The notes under the pieces: model-generated | What the model was told of the DNA's origin: nothing | What the model saw: the letters and a program-made list of their open reading frames with translations, nothing else | Databases searched by the model: none | Shown: positions 8,198 to 16,800 of the stretch, in pieces | Position numbering within the stretch: the stretch's first letter is position 1 | Layout of the letters: each line of letters opens with the position of its first letter | DNA from: Planctomycetaceae bacterium | GTDB taxonomy: Bacteria > Planctomycetota > Planctomycetia > Pirellulales > Pirellulaceae | Reading direction: 5' to 3' | DNA length: 32,560 bases | NCBI GenBank assembly: GCA_024638965.1 | Contig: JAHEJI010000038.1 | Location: forward strand, 1 to 32,560 | Position numbers and translations under genes: made by a program

Positions 8198-8881
8198 TCA
8201 ACCCCCTCTAAGGACAAAATAAAGGTAGGTCGCAAGTGCCGCCACTGCGATCGACGCAAACAACAATGAGGATACAAAACTGGTTTTCGCGGCCAACGGA
8301 AGCGCTCCAGATCCTTCTCGATCGGCCACTTCCAACTGACTGGAAGATTGCCCCAAAGGAATCATGCCTGCCGCTCGTTTGAGCCACTCGCGCAAGTCGC
8401 CCGGCAATCCACGGCGACGCACAAAATCCTGGGCTCGTTCGCGGTAATTCGGATCTTTGTGGCGCAAGTCCATGTAGATTCCACGGAACCCAAGAATCAC
8501 GCACAAAAAATAGATTTCGATCGCGTTTCGATTTTGCCGAGCCTCTTCTGCTTTTTCATAAAAAACATCGTGTGCGTTCTTTGATCCGAAATAGCTGACC
8601 TCCAGCGAGTTGTTTTGCCACCAGTTGCGTCCCTCCCAGCTCAAAGAACAACACTGCTCATCGATCCAGGCGACGATCGCGTATTGAATCAGTTCCCAGA
8701 CACGCCGGTTGGAAGGCTCGAGCTTTTTTCGGGCCGCATTGATCTTGTTTTTGATTGCCGCATGCCCGTCCTTGATCTCTTCAATCCGAAGCGTCGGCCG
8801 TCCCTTGTCTGTTATTTTCTCAAGCCACCTGAGTGCGGTATTAAAAATGGGAGTCACCGCCAGTGCAAAGTCTCGTTGCAT
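8198..8881 (-). CDS. tssL: TssL/DotU-family type VI secretion membrane protein
   Basis: This 227-residue protein matches the DotU/TssL family, the inner-membrane partner of TssM that contacts the TssK baseplate. It shows the family core: VWELIQYAIVAWIDEQCCSL with the conserved Asp-Glu at 74-75, then SWEGRNWW, then NAIEIYFLCVILGFRGIYM. A single C-terminal membrane span (about residues 203-223, SFVSSLLFASIAVAALATYL) is followed by a very short tail, so there is no peptidoglycan-binding OmpA-like extension. DotU also occurs in type IVb secretion, but the adjacent tssK points to type VI. The gene starts 3 bp after the tssK stop and ends 1 bp before the proposed tssM TTG start, indicating tight translational coupling. 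Confidence 0.88.
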   Translation of the reverse strand: MQRDFALAVTPIFNTALRWLEKITDKGRPTLRIEEIKDGHAAIKNKINAARKKLEPSNRRVWELIQYAIVAWIDEQCCSLSWEGRNWWQNNSLEVSYFGSKNAHDVFYEKAEEARQNRNAIEIYFLCVILGFRGIYMDLRHKDPNYRERAQDFVRRRGLPGDLREWLKRAAGMIPLGQSSSQLEVADREGSGALPLAAKTSFVSSLLFASIAVAALATYLYFVLRGG

Positions 8882-8884
8882 GTT

Positions 8885-10345
8885 CTACCCTTGATCTTTC
8901 ACCGCAAACACGGCAAACTCCATGGCGACTTTTCGATCGCCATTCTTCATCACAATCGTCTGATGATTTTCGAGTTCGTTCACGTTGGCAACTTGATCCG
9001 CATTAAATCGAAACGCGATCGAGCAAGTCGATTTGACCTCGTCCCATGATTCACCCTCGCGAAACGAGAAAAACTGCCATTTCTTGGAAACCGGCAATAC
9101 CGATGGCGTCTGTCGCAGAGAGCCCAGACGCAGCCCTCGGGCCTGGCGTTCATAATACCAGTCGACTTTGCCTGGATCACCGATCTTCCAGACCCATTGG
9201 TTGGACAACAGAGTTAGACAATCCGACGTCGGAATGTCAAGCGAATGTAGTCCCAGGACTAACTGCCAATTACGACCAAACCATTCTGGTTCCAAATTGA
9301 CTTGCATCTTCGGTTTTCTGAGAATCTCGGGACCGGAGCCTTTAAAGAATCGTTGGAAGTAGCCTGCATCTCCAACGTCGATAAGCGATCTAATCCTGGT
9401 CAATGCCCACCAGAAAATCTCGTAAAGATTTTCGTGATCGTACCGCGGCATATCGCCATTGTCTTTTTCACTGCCAAACACGGAAAGGCGTCCAATAATC
9501 TGACAAAGTGAAGTGTAGGCCACGAAGGGATGGACTCCCTCGGCGAACGAATGGCAATTCAGTGTACCCAACGCCTCATTGATCGCCTGCAGAAGCATCA
9601 GGCTGTCGACGGCTCCGGCTCTTTGGGTCGAAAACGACACACCCGCATCCACCACTTGCCGACGCAAGATGTCACCACGACTCTTAAGCACATCGTAAGA
9701 CGCTTCCATTATGTTGCGTTGCAGCGGTCCGAAGGCTCGAGTCGACATGCATGGCGGAAAATAGTTTGAATCCCGCACCAATTTGGCGTCCAGTTCTTTG
9801 GACCTGACCAACCGAAATATTGGAACCGTTTCAAACCCTGATAAATCATCCGATTCAAATAGAATTTGGACGTTCAAGTCCTTCACTTCCAGCTCTTGCG
9901 GATTGCCGCCTGTCGACTCGTCTTCAAATTGTTTGACCGTTGCCACGAATCTCGACTGATTATCGTTGCCTTCGACAGACACATTGCGGCGGGACATTTT
10001 TAAATGTGGAACACCTAGATAGACTTTAACGCCATTTTGTTCTCTCAAGAATTCATCAAACCGGGGATCCGACTCGCTCTTCTGGTTTAGGTCGACTTTA
10101 TCGACGGTCGACGAGTCAAAGGAAATCAACGTTCCCTGTTTGGAACGGGCTTGAAATCGCACAACTTCAACGATTTGGTTGTCTAGAGCCTCTTCGTTAA
10201 TCTCAGCTCTAAACATGCCCCAGTTGTAAGCGGTGTCCACACTTGACGATACGCCGATCAATTCCTGCCAATAACGATCAGCCGTCTGAAAGTGCTGAGG
10301 CCTCAAAAAAAGACCCTCTCCCCAATGAAGTTGACGGTTTTGCAT
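8885..10345 (-). CDS. tssK: TssK-like type VI secretion baseplate protein
   Basis: TssK is the trimeric baseplate protein that links the T6SS baseplate to the TssJLM membrane complex. The N-terminus LHWGEGLFLRPQHFQTADRY (residues 6-25) is a near-exact match to the family signature W-x-E-G-x-x-L-x-P-Q-H-F-Q. The length (486 residues) is slightly above the usual 440-450. Other family-like blocks include VEVVRFQARSKQGTLISFD near the first third and HPFVAYTSLCQIIGRLSVFG in the middle. It is the first gene of the minus-strand K-L-M operon. Its start (ATG 10343-10345) is 143 bp from the divergent FHA gene. I see no strong Shine-Dalgarno sequence. The assignment to TssK is firm. Whether it serves a contractile T6SS is unknown because no sheath or tube genes are here. 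Confidence 0.92.
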   Translation of the reverse strand: MQNRQLHWGEGLFLRPQHFQTADRYWQELIGVSSSVDTAYNWGMFRAEINEEALDNQIVEVVRFQARSKQGTLISFDSSTVDKVDLNQKSESDPRFDEFLREQNGVKVYLGVPHLKMSRRNVSVEGNDNQSRFVATVKQFEDESTGGNPQELEVKDLNVQILFESDDLSGFETVPIFRLVRSKELDAKLVRDSNYFPPCMSTRAFGPLQRNIMEASYDVLKSRGDILRRQVVDAGVSFSTQRAGAVDSLMLLQAINEALGTLNCHSFAEGVHPFVAYTSLCQIIGRLSVFGSEKDNGDMPRYDHENLYEIFWWALTRIRSLIDVGDAGYFQRFFKGSGPEILRKPKMQVNLEPEWFGRNWQLVLGLHSLDIPTSDCLTLLSNQWVWKIGDPGKVDWYYERQARGLRLGSLRQTPSVLPVSKKWQFFSFREGESWDEVKSTCSIAFRFNADQVANVNELENHQTIVMKNGDRKVAMEFAVFAVKDQG

Positions 10346-10488
10346 GGTAAAATCAAATCTTTCAAACGAGAGCTGTCCTCAACACCTTAGCCGCGCAACG
10401 ATTCTCCGCAAATCGAATTTGCACATTTTCGACTAACGAAAATGATCAATCAATAACAACCGAAGTTTATTATCAGAAAATCATTGCC

Positions 10489-12231
10489 ATGAAGGTTCGG
10501 ATTGAGATTACAAAAGGTCCCGACAGCGGCCGTAACTTCGTGCTGGAGGCAAATGAAAAAAGGATCATTGGCCGAGGTGAAAACGTACCGATTCGAATGC
10601 TCGACGAACTTATTTCACGCGAGCATTGCGAAATCGAATTTGATGGAAAAAGTCTATTCATTCGCGACCTTGACAGCACAAATCATACATTTGTCCAACA
10701 AAACCTCAATCAACCGATCACACCCCACGAAAGATACGAAATTGCGGACAAGTCGTGTTTTTTCGTGGGACCTGAGTCCCGGTTTTCGGTGGTCTATGAG
10801 CCAAACGCGTCAGAAGCGGCCCAGCTGCCACCAGCGTCAACTCAATCTGCGGGCGGTAACTCCAACTTCAGTGCCTCGCTCATCTCGCCGGGCAACCGTG
10901 GCCCCACGACTGGAGGTGATTCCTCGATATTCAATTTGACGGGCGCCGCTGCAAATGCTCCAGGTCTTGAAGATGTAGGCCAGCCACCTCGGAAGGCTCC
11001 GCCCCCCCAACGACCTGAACGTCTCCCTTCTTCACAACCCGAAAAAACTTCTGGTTACGATTCAAATTCCATCGTGCCACCCGGTCAACAAGGCCTGGAA
11101 AGTGGGGTTTTTCGCGATCAAGTTGCAGATGAAGAATACGTTGACGAGTCACATCTCAAGTCGACGCCATCCGCTATTGAACGAATGCCTGATGATGCGG
11201 ATGAAGAGGTTGCGGAAGAACAAGAACCAGCCCCGCCACCTTCTCAGAATTTATCTCCTTTAGCCTCGCTCTTCCCACCCGCCAAAATCGAAAGCCCGTC
11301 TACGGTGGATCAGAGCCGAAAACGGCCGAAAGCGGAAACGACACCCGTTTCTTACGGTCCCGCAGAATCGGGATTTAGGGAAAGTGCACCAAGTCATAGC
11401 CCGTTCGATAGTATTGCCAGTCCCGGTGTCAGCTACCCTGAACATGCTGCACCGTTAAGTCCCGCTCCCAGCACGCCACCTCCATTTCCGGAGTCCGATG
11501 TTGCCCCAGTGACTGAGATGGCCCCAGCCGAATCTGCGGCAAAAATTCAAGACAACGGACTTTATTTTCATACCGGTGCCAAGATCGAGATGATTGCCCA
11601 GATTATCTCGGAAGTTGGTAAAAAACTTAATCCCGTTTTTTGCGTCGACATGACGCGTATCAGCTCGCCCGAATCAAACCAACCAACGGATGCTCTACCT
11701 ACTCAGGAGGCCGAGTCCGGTTTAGATCGAGAAACAAGCGAGAATTTGTCGACTGGCTCGAATTTTGATCTGGAGGAGAACAATGATTCGCCAATCGAAA
11801 CAACTGCCGATCCGGCGAATAAGCCGCCAGTTGTTGGAACTCCATTATTCGATTTCCTGCCCAAAGAGCTTCAGGACAATGGTCCCGTCCTGTTGACGAA
11901 GGACCAATTCGACATTTCGCTCGAGGAAATCTGGCATCAAGACGGATTGATTGTCTTTTTTGGCAAGGACGTCGATCAGATCTTGTCTCATCTCAGAAGG
12001 CTTCTTCAAACCAACATCCAAACTGGAAAACCCTCCAGAGCGATGTTTGGATTTTGCTGGCCTTCAGTGCTTCATTCGACTCTTGAAAGCCAATCTAGAG
12101 AATCGGTCGCACGAATCTTCGATGATTGCGTTTCGTGTATTTTGCTTGAGGATCCGCAGGAGCGATTCGAATGGAATCTTGTTGCGCAACAAGATCTAAC
12201 TCCAGAATTTGGTTGGCTGGGGGGTTCATAA
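10489..12231 (+). CDS. FHA-domain protein with a DUF4123-like C-terminus
   Basis: Residues 1-100 are a forkhead-associated (phosphothreonine-binding) domain. It has the conserved Gly-Arg (RIIGRGE), Ser-Arg-x-His (ISREHCEIEF) and Ser-Thr-Asn (DLDSTNHTFV) sites. Residues 110-345 are a Pro-, Ser- and Glu-rich, probably disordered linker. The C-terminal part (about 355-575) looks like a diverged DUF4123 domain with an acidic insertion: NPVFCVDMTRIS near the front, LSHLRRLLQTNIQTGKP, then MFGFCWPSVLHSTL. The last block corresponds to the family's L-F-R-F-Y-D-P-R-V-L motif, here F-G-F-C-W-P-S-V-L. DUF4123 proteins are adaptors that load effectors onto T6SS spikes, and FHA proteins (TagH, Fha1) regulate T6SS assembly through threonine phosphorylation. 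The gene is divergent from tssK across 143 bp, which supports a joint role. The DUF4123 assignment is by eye and should be checked by profile search. Confidence 0.75.
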   Translation: MKVRIEITKGPDSGRNFVLEANEKRIIGRGENVPIRMLDELISREHCEIEFDGKSLFIRDLDSTNHTFVQQNLNQPITPHERYEIADKSCFFVGPESRFSVVYEPNASEAAQLPPASTQSAGGNSNFSASLISPGNRGPTTGGDSSIFNLTGAAANAPGLEDVGQPPRKAPPPQRPERLPSSQPEKTSGYDSNSIVPPGQQGLESGVFRDQVADEEYVDESHLKSTPSAIERMPDDADEEVAEEQEPAPPPSQNLSPLASLFPPAKIESPSTVDQSRKRPKAETTPVSYGPAESGFRESAPSHSPFDSIASPGVSYPEHAAPLSPAPSTPPPFPESDVAPVTEMAPAESAAKIQDNGLYFHTGAKIEMIAQIISEVGKKLNPVFCVDMTRISSPESNQPTDALPTQEAESGLDRETSENLSTGSNFDLEENNDSPIETTADPANKPPVVGTPLFDFLPKELQDNGPVLLTKDQFDISLEEIWHQDGLIVFFGKDVDQILSHLRRLLQTNIQTGKPSRAMFGFCWPSVLHSTLESQSRESVARIFDDCVSCILLEDPQERFEWNLVAQQDLTPEFGWLGGS

Positions 12232-12292
12232 ACACGCTTCTGGCAAAAAAAATTCGCAAGGATTTGAGCAAAAAAACGAAAAAAGGTTGAAG

Positions 12293-12301
12293 TGCTATAC
12301 A
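12293..12301 (+). promoter_or_regulatory. Candidate extended -10 promoter for the small lipoprotein
   Basis: TGCTATACA resembles an extended -10 (TGn followed by a TATAAT-like hexamer). It sits about 140 bp before the lipoprotein start and just after an A-rich stretch (12245-12285) that could act as an UP-type element. No clear -35 is present. The 209-bp gap 12232-12440 holds nothing else I can identify. Confidence 0.35.
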
Positions 12302-12428
12302 TTAACCGGAATTGGGGGCCTGTCTTGTCCCATAAACAGCATCTGGTTTGATCAATGTTCTGCATATTCACGGTAGTTGGCCTTGGTGACACACTCGGGT
12401 AAGATTTTGGCTACTTTCCATCAACGTT

Positions 12429-12433
12429 AGGAG
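12429..12433 (+). promoter_or_regulatory. Strong Shine-Dalgarno site of the small lipoprotein
   Basis: AGGAG lies 7 nt before ATG 12441, separated by an A-only spacer. This is the best ribosome-binding site in the window and supports the short gene behind it. Confidence 0.8.
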
Positions 12434-12440
12434 AAAAAAA

Positions 12441-12596
12441 ATGGTTCGTTCAATCAAAGTATTATTTTGTGTTTTGACTCTATTCGGAGCTGCCGTATTC
12501 GCTGGCTGCGGAGAAAAAGATACAGCGCCGGCAGATACCGGTACTGGCGATGCAGCCGCATCGACTCCCGCCGAAGAAGGAACAGAAGCCAAATAA
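12441..12596 (+). CDS. Small 51-residue lipoprotein
   Basis: A short frame (ATG 12441 to TAA 12596) encodes a 51-residue protein. It has a signal sequence (MVRSIKVLFCVLTLFGAAVF) and a lipobox FAGC with the acceptor cysteine at residue 23. The mature part is only 29 residues, rich in Ala, Asp, Glu, Gly and Thr (GEKDTAPADTGTGDAAAS). It should be lipid-anchored with a short acidic, disordered tail. Support is strong for its size: a canonical ribosome-binding site 7 nt upstream, a plausible promoter, and a textbook intrinsic terminator 20 bp after the stop. Small Ala/Asp/Glu-rich lipoproteins of this kind are common in planctomycetes. The role is unknown and no homologous family is recognised by eye. 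Confidence 0.8.
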   Translation: MVRSIKVLFCVLTLFGAAVFAGCGEKDTAPADTGTGDAAASTPAEEGTEAK

Positions 12597-12615
12597 CCAG
12601 CTTTGTTTTACAACG

Positions 12616-12665
12616 ATCGCTCTGGCCAAGTGTTTACGACACGATTGGACAGAGCGATTTTTTTT
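12616..12665 (+). terminator. Intrinsic terminator after the small lipoprotein
   Basis: ATCGCTCTG (12616-12624) pairs perfectly with CAGAGCGAT (12650-12658). The stem continues through CCA/TGG across one mismatch. The right arm runs straight into eight T residues (12658-12665). This is a classic Rho-independent terminator. Confidence 0.88.
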
Positions 12666-12684
12666 GGCTACAGAATTCGGACCC

Positions 12685-12839
12685 ACTAGAGCATTTTCAA
12701 AATCAGTGATCACTTTCTGTCATTCTGAAGGAGCTTGTCCGCGGCGGCGGAATGAAAGTCGTTGCGACGCGTAGATCCTTCACCTCGCACCTCGGTTCAG
12801 GATGACACAAGTGCAAATCAACTATGAAAATGCTCTAGT
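12685..12839. mobile_element. 155-bp MITE-like palindromic element
   Basis: The ends are a perfect 15-bp inverted repeat: ACTAGAGCATTTTCA at 12685-12699 and its reverse complement at 12825-12839. A second inverted pair sits inside: TGTCATTCTGA (about 12718-12728) against TCAGGATGACA (about 12797-12807), with one mismatch. The 'TGTCATTCTGAAGGAG ... TCAGGATGACA' core resembles non-coding palindromic repeats dispersed in many bacterial genomes. There is no transposase, so it would have to be moved in trans or be a relic. No unambiguous target-site duplication is visible. It lies between the lipoprotein terminator and udk, and the rest of this 439-bp gene-free stretch (12840-13035) shows nothing further. 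Confidence 0.7.
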
Positions 12840-13035
12840 CTCGCGAAACAACAACATCCGAAGTCGCGTTTGGCTCCTACGATGTATCCAGGTGAAGCTC
12901 GGCAACTCTCGTCCGACTTTTGGTATCCAGGCGTTCGATCGTCAGCTTGATGCACGTAGCGAGCAAGGTCGCTCACGCTAGAATAGAAACTGCTACGTCA
13001 GCATTCGCTCAGAAACAAATCGAAGAAACGCTCTG

Positions 13036-13671
13036 TTGAATATTCCACCCACGATTATCGGAATCGCCGGCGCCTCAGGTGCCGGCAAAAGTCTTTTGGC
13101 TCAACAGCTTTACGACCGCCTCCGAAAAACTCGAACTCATCGAGATGTCACGATCCTCAACGAAGACCGTTATTACCGGCAGCGGGACGGCTTGCGTCTT
13201 GAAGACCGGGAAAAAATCAACTATGACCATCCCGATGCGATTGAACACGAACTGCTTGTTAAGCAGCTGTCATCATTGAAAAATGGCCAATCAGTTCAGG
13301 TCCCACAATATGACTACAGCGTTCACAACCGCAAAACGGATACAGAATTATTTGAACCAGCCAGAATTATTATTCTCGAGGGCATCCTGATTCTGAATAA
13401 TCTCGAGTTGCGAGGGCTGTTGGATCTCAAGATATTCGTCGATGTGGCCCTCGACATTTGTCTTGTGCGAAGGTGCCGCCGCGACATCCAGGAGCGGGCG
13501 AGATCGCTGGATTCCGTGCTTTCCCAATACGAAAATACGGTTCGCCCGATGTATTTTGAGTTTATCGAACCCACCAAAACGCATGCGGATATCATTGTGC
13601 CGCGCGGTGGTGAAAACTCCAGCGCCCTCAACGTCCTACATGGCCATCTCGACCGACTCCTCTCTAAATGA
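13036..13671 (+). CDS. udk: Uridine kinase (pyrimidine ribonucleoside kinase family)
   Basis: This cytoplasmic enzyme phosphorylates uridine or cytidine to UMP or CMP in pyrimidine salvage. The 211-residue length is typical for Udk. The P-loop GASGAGKS is at residues 12-19. It is followed by DRYYRQ, the NYDHPDAIEH block that binds the nucleoside, and PQYDYSVHNR, then the Walker B-like segment IIILEGILIL and the lid RRDIQERARS. The start is TTG 13036-13038. No in-frame ATG precedes the conserved IIGIAG strand, so TTG is the only sensible choice. It precedes the RND pump on the same strand by 195 bp, but the gap makes co-transcription uncertain. A phosphoribulokinase-like paralogue is possible, but the motif set favours Udk. 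Confidence 0.88.
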   Translation: MNIPPTIIGIAGASGAGKSLLAQQLYDRLRKTRTHRDVTILNEDRYYRQRDGLRLEDREKINYDHPDAIEHELLVKQLSSLKNGQSVQVPQYDYSVHNRKTDTELFEPARIIILEGILILNNLELRGLLDLKIFVDVALDICLVRRCRRDIQERARSLDSVLSQYENTVRPMYFEFIEPTKTHADIIVPRGGENSSALNVLHGHLDRLLSK

Positions 13672-13866
13672 TGAATATTTTGTCATCGCCCGTCCGGAGC
13701 GATCTAAAGCTCCGAAACCGTGCCGTTTGAGTACAATAAGTGCTTGTCAGTTCACCAAGATGCATGGGGGGGAATCCGCGTAATATTCATTTATGTTTTC
13801 GAGAACAAATTTGCCGCACCACGGTTTGCAAAAACGACGCACTTTCACCAATAAAAGATCAAGAAC

Positions 13867-16800
13867 ATGCATCCGATAAGCTGGTTCATAGAAAACCCAG
13901 TTAAAGTCAGCGTGGGAATAATCCTGCTGACTTTGTTCGGGCTTATTGCGATGTTCCGAATGCCGATGCAACTCACGCCGAACGTGCAGCGTCCACAGAT
14001 TTCCGTTTCAACAAGCTGGCCGGGTGCCAGCCCGCAGGAAATCGAGAAAGAGATCGTCAACGAGCAGGAAGAACAACTCAAGAGCGTCGAGGGCATTACA
14101 AAGATGTCTTCCGAAAGCGCGGATTCCAGCGGCAGTGTCACACTTGAGTTTCGTGTCGGCACGGATATGAACCAGGCGATCCTCAAAGTCAACAGCCAGC
14201 TTCAACAAGTTCGTGAGTATCCAGCTGACGCGGATAAGCCCGTAATTCGGACATCTAACAGTTCCGACCGTTCAATCGCGTGGTTCATTTTGAGCGTAAA
14301 GCCGCCCTCAATAGAACAATTGCAAGCCTACGCCCAACAGCACCCTGAAATGGCTGAAACCATTCAGAATATCATCAACGCGAAAAGCATCGGGCTTTCT
14401 ACAATGCGGCTGCGGGCTTTGATTGAAGAATATCCAGAAGCGCAGGAGCTGTTGCCCGATCTTAACGTGCCTCAATTTCGCAAGTTTGCCGAAGACAACA
14501 TCGAGTCGCAATTCGAACGCGTTCCCGGCGTCGCGGATGCCAGTGTTCGTGGGGGCGAAGAACGGCAATTGCAAGTCATCGTCAATGCCGAACAGCTTGC
14601 CGCTCGTGGGCTTACGCTCGATAACCTTCGGCAATCACTGATCCAGGACAATCAAGATATTTCCGGTGGAGACTTTTCCGAGGGCAAACGGCGTTATGTC
14701 GTCCGGACGATGGGCCAGTATCGTTCGATCGAGCAAGTTTCTAACCAAACGATTCCCAACCCGAGCGGCGAAACGGTTTACGTTCGCGATGTTGCGGAAG
14801 TCCGATTGGGTTACGATAAACCATCGGGATTCGTTAGGCGGTTTGGAGTCTCGAACATTGCCGTAAGCGTCCAGCGCGAATCGGGAGCGAATGTTGTTGC
14901 CATCATGGACGGGTTGAAGGAAGAAACAAGAAAGCTGAACGCTGGCTTGCTTGCGCGAAACGACCTGGTTTTGAGCCAGGTATATGACGAAACCGTTTAC
15001 ATCAATTCGGCCGTCGGGCTGGTGAAGCAGAACATCATCCTCGGCGGCGCGTTAACCGTCATCATCCTGATGTTGTTTCTGCACCTACGTGGAAGAACAC
15101 TGATTTTTGTGCCGCTCCTGGCTGCGTCTTCCGTCGCTGCGGTTCTGATTTCACCCTGGTTTTTTTCGGCCACGTTGGCGCTCGTTCTGATTTCGGGTTT
15201 CTGGTTTGCCCGCGGTACGCTGGTGGTTGCGCTAGCGATCCCGGTCAGTATTATCGGAACATTCCTGGTCCTTAATACACTTGGGCGATCGTTAAATGTG
15301 ATCAGCCTTGCGGGTCTCGCGTTCGCAGTCGGAATGCTGGTCGATAACGCGGTTGTTGTTCTGGAAAACGTGTTTCGCTATTTCCAGATGGGACACCGTC
15401 CGATGAAGGCCGCCCGATTAGCCGTCGGTGAAGTCTGGGGGGCGGTACTCGCTTCGACTTTGACGACGCTCGCCGTTTTTCTTCCGATCTTGTTTTTGCA
15501 AGGCGAAGCGGGCCAACTATTTGCCGATATCGCGTTGGCCATTAGTGCGGCCGTTGGCCTCTCATTGATCGTAAGCGTGATCGTGATTCCTACTGCCGCA
15601 TCGAGAATGCTAAACGATAATGATCGAGACAATTCAAACGAGCGCAAAAGAGGATTTGTTGAAAAATCTCTTTCTGGATTCGGGACGTTTTTTACTAACA
15701 CGGTGGTTGGCACCAACGATTGGATTCAGCGAGGATGGATGCGAAGAATCGCGGTGATTGCCCTGATCCTCGCCGTTGCCGGCGCGGTCGGGTATTTCAT
15801 GCGTCCCAAAGTTGAGTATTTGCCGAGCGGAAATCGCAACCTCATCATCAGCATGATCCTTCCTCCCCCTGGGTACAATGTGCATCAGCTTTCGGCGATG
15901 GGCCAGCAGGTTGAAGAAACTTTAAGACCGTATTGGGACATCGACCCAACGACGGAAGACACGTCGCACTTGGATTACCCGACGATTGGCGATTATTTTT
16001 ATGTCGCGCGCGGAAAAAGCGTTTTTGTCGGCTTGCGTGCACACGATGAACTTAAGGCACGAAAATTGATCAAATTGATTCAGACAAAGTTCAAAGATGC
16101 GTTCCCAGGTTCATTTGTTACCGCTCGACAAACCAGTCTCTTCGGCCGAGGTCTCTCGGGAGGCCGTACGATTGATGTGGAGATTACGGGACCCGAATTG
16201 GAAACACTTGTGGGGCTTGGTGGCAAAATTTTAGGCGGGGTCAAACGACACTTTCCTGAAGAAACACAGGCTCGCCCCGAACCGAGCCTTGATCTTTCCA
16301 GCCCTGAATTGCACGTTAGTTTAAAACCTGAACAAGCTGCGGCACTGGGTATTACAAATCGCGAGCTGGGTTATGCCGTCAACGCCCTAATCGATGGCGC
16401 GTACGCGACCGACTATTTCACCGGCGGCGAAAAGATTGACCTTGTAATTCTTGGAACTGATCAATACGACGGAAATACTCAAGACCTGAATTCCGAATAC
16501 ATTGCGACTCGAAACATGTCGCAGCCCGTTCGACTTGACGCGTTGGCCGATGTAAGGCTCTCCAGCGGCCCAGAACAAATCAATCATCGCGAGCGCGAAC
16601 GTGCCATCTCGATTCAGGTTTCTCCTCCACCAGAATTAACCTTGGAAGAATCGATCGACATCATCAACAATCAAATCATAAAGCCCATGGAAGATCAGGG
16701 AGAATTGACTGCGGAGTATAAAGTCAACTTAAGCGGCACCGCTGATAAACTCAAAGAGACCTGGAGCCAGTTGAAATGGAATCTCGCATTGGCAGTGCTG

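Noticed and set aside
8198..10345. Type IVb (Dot/Icm) assignment, because DotU and IcmF families occur there too
   Set aside because: The first gene is clearly TssK, which is specific to type VI systems, and no other Dot/Icm gene is present.
12467..12774. Other-frame open frames over the lipoprotein, terminator and MITE
   Set aside because: They read through a strong terminator and the palindromic element, and lack start signals. The short lipoprotein frame has far better support.
13695..13714. Hairpin CGGAGC / GCTCCG after uridine kinase
   Set aside because: Only 6 bp with an 8-nt loop and no T-run, so I did not call a terminator.
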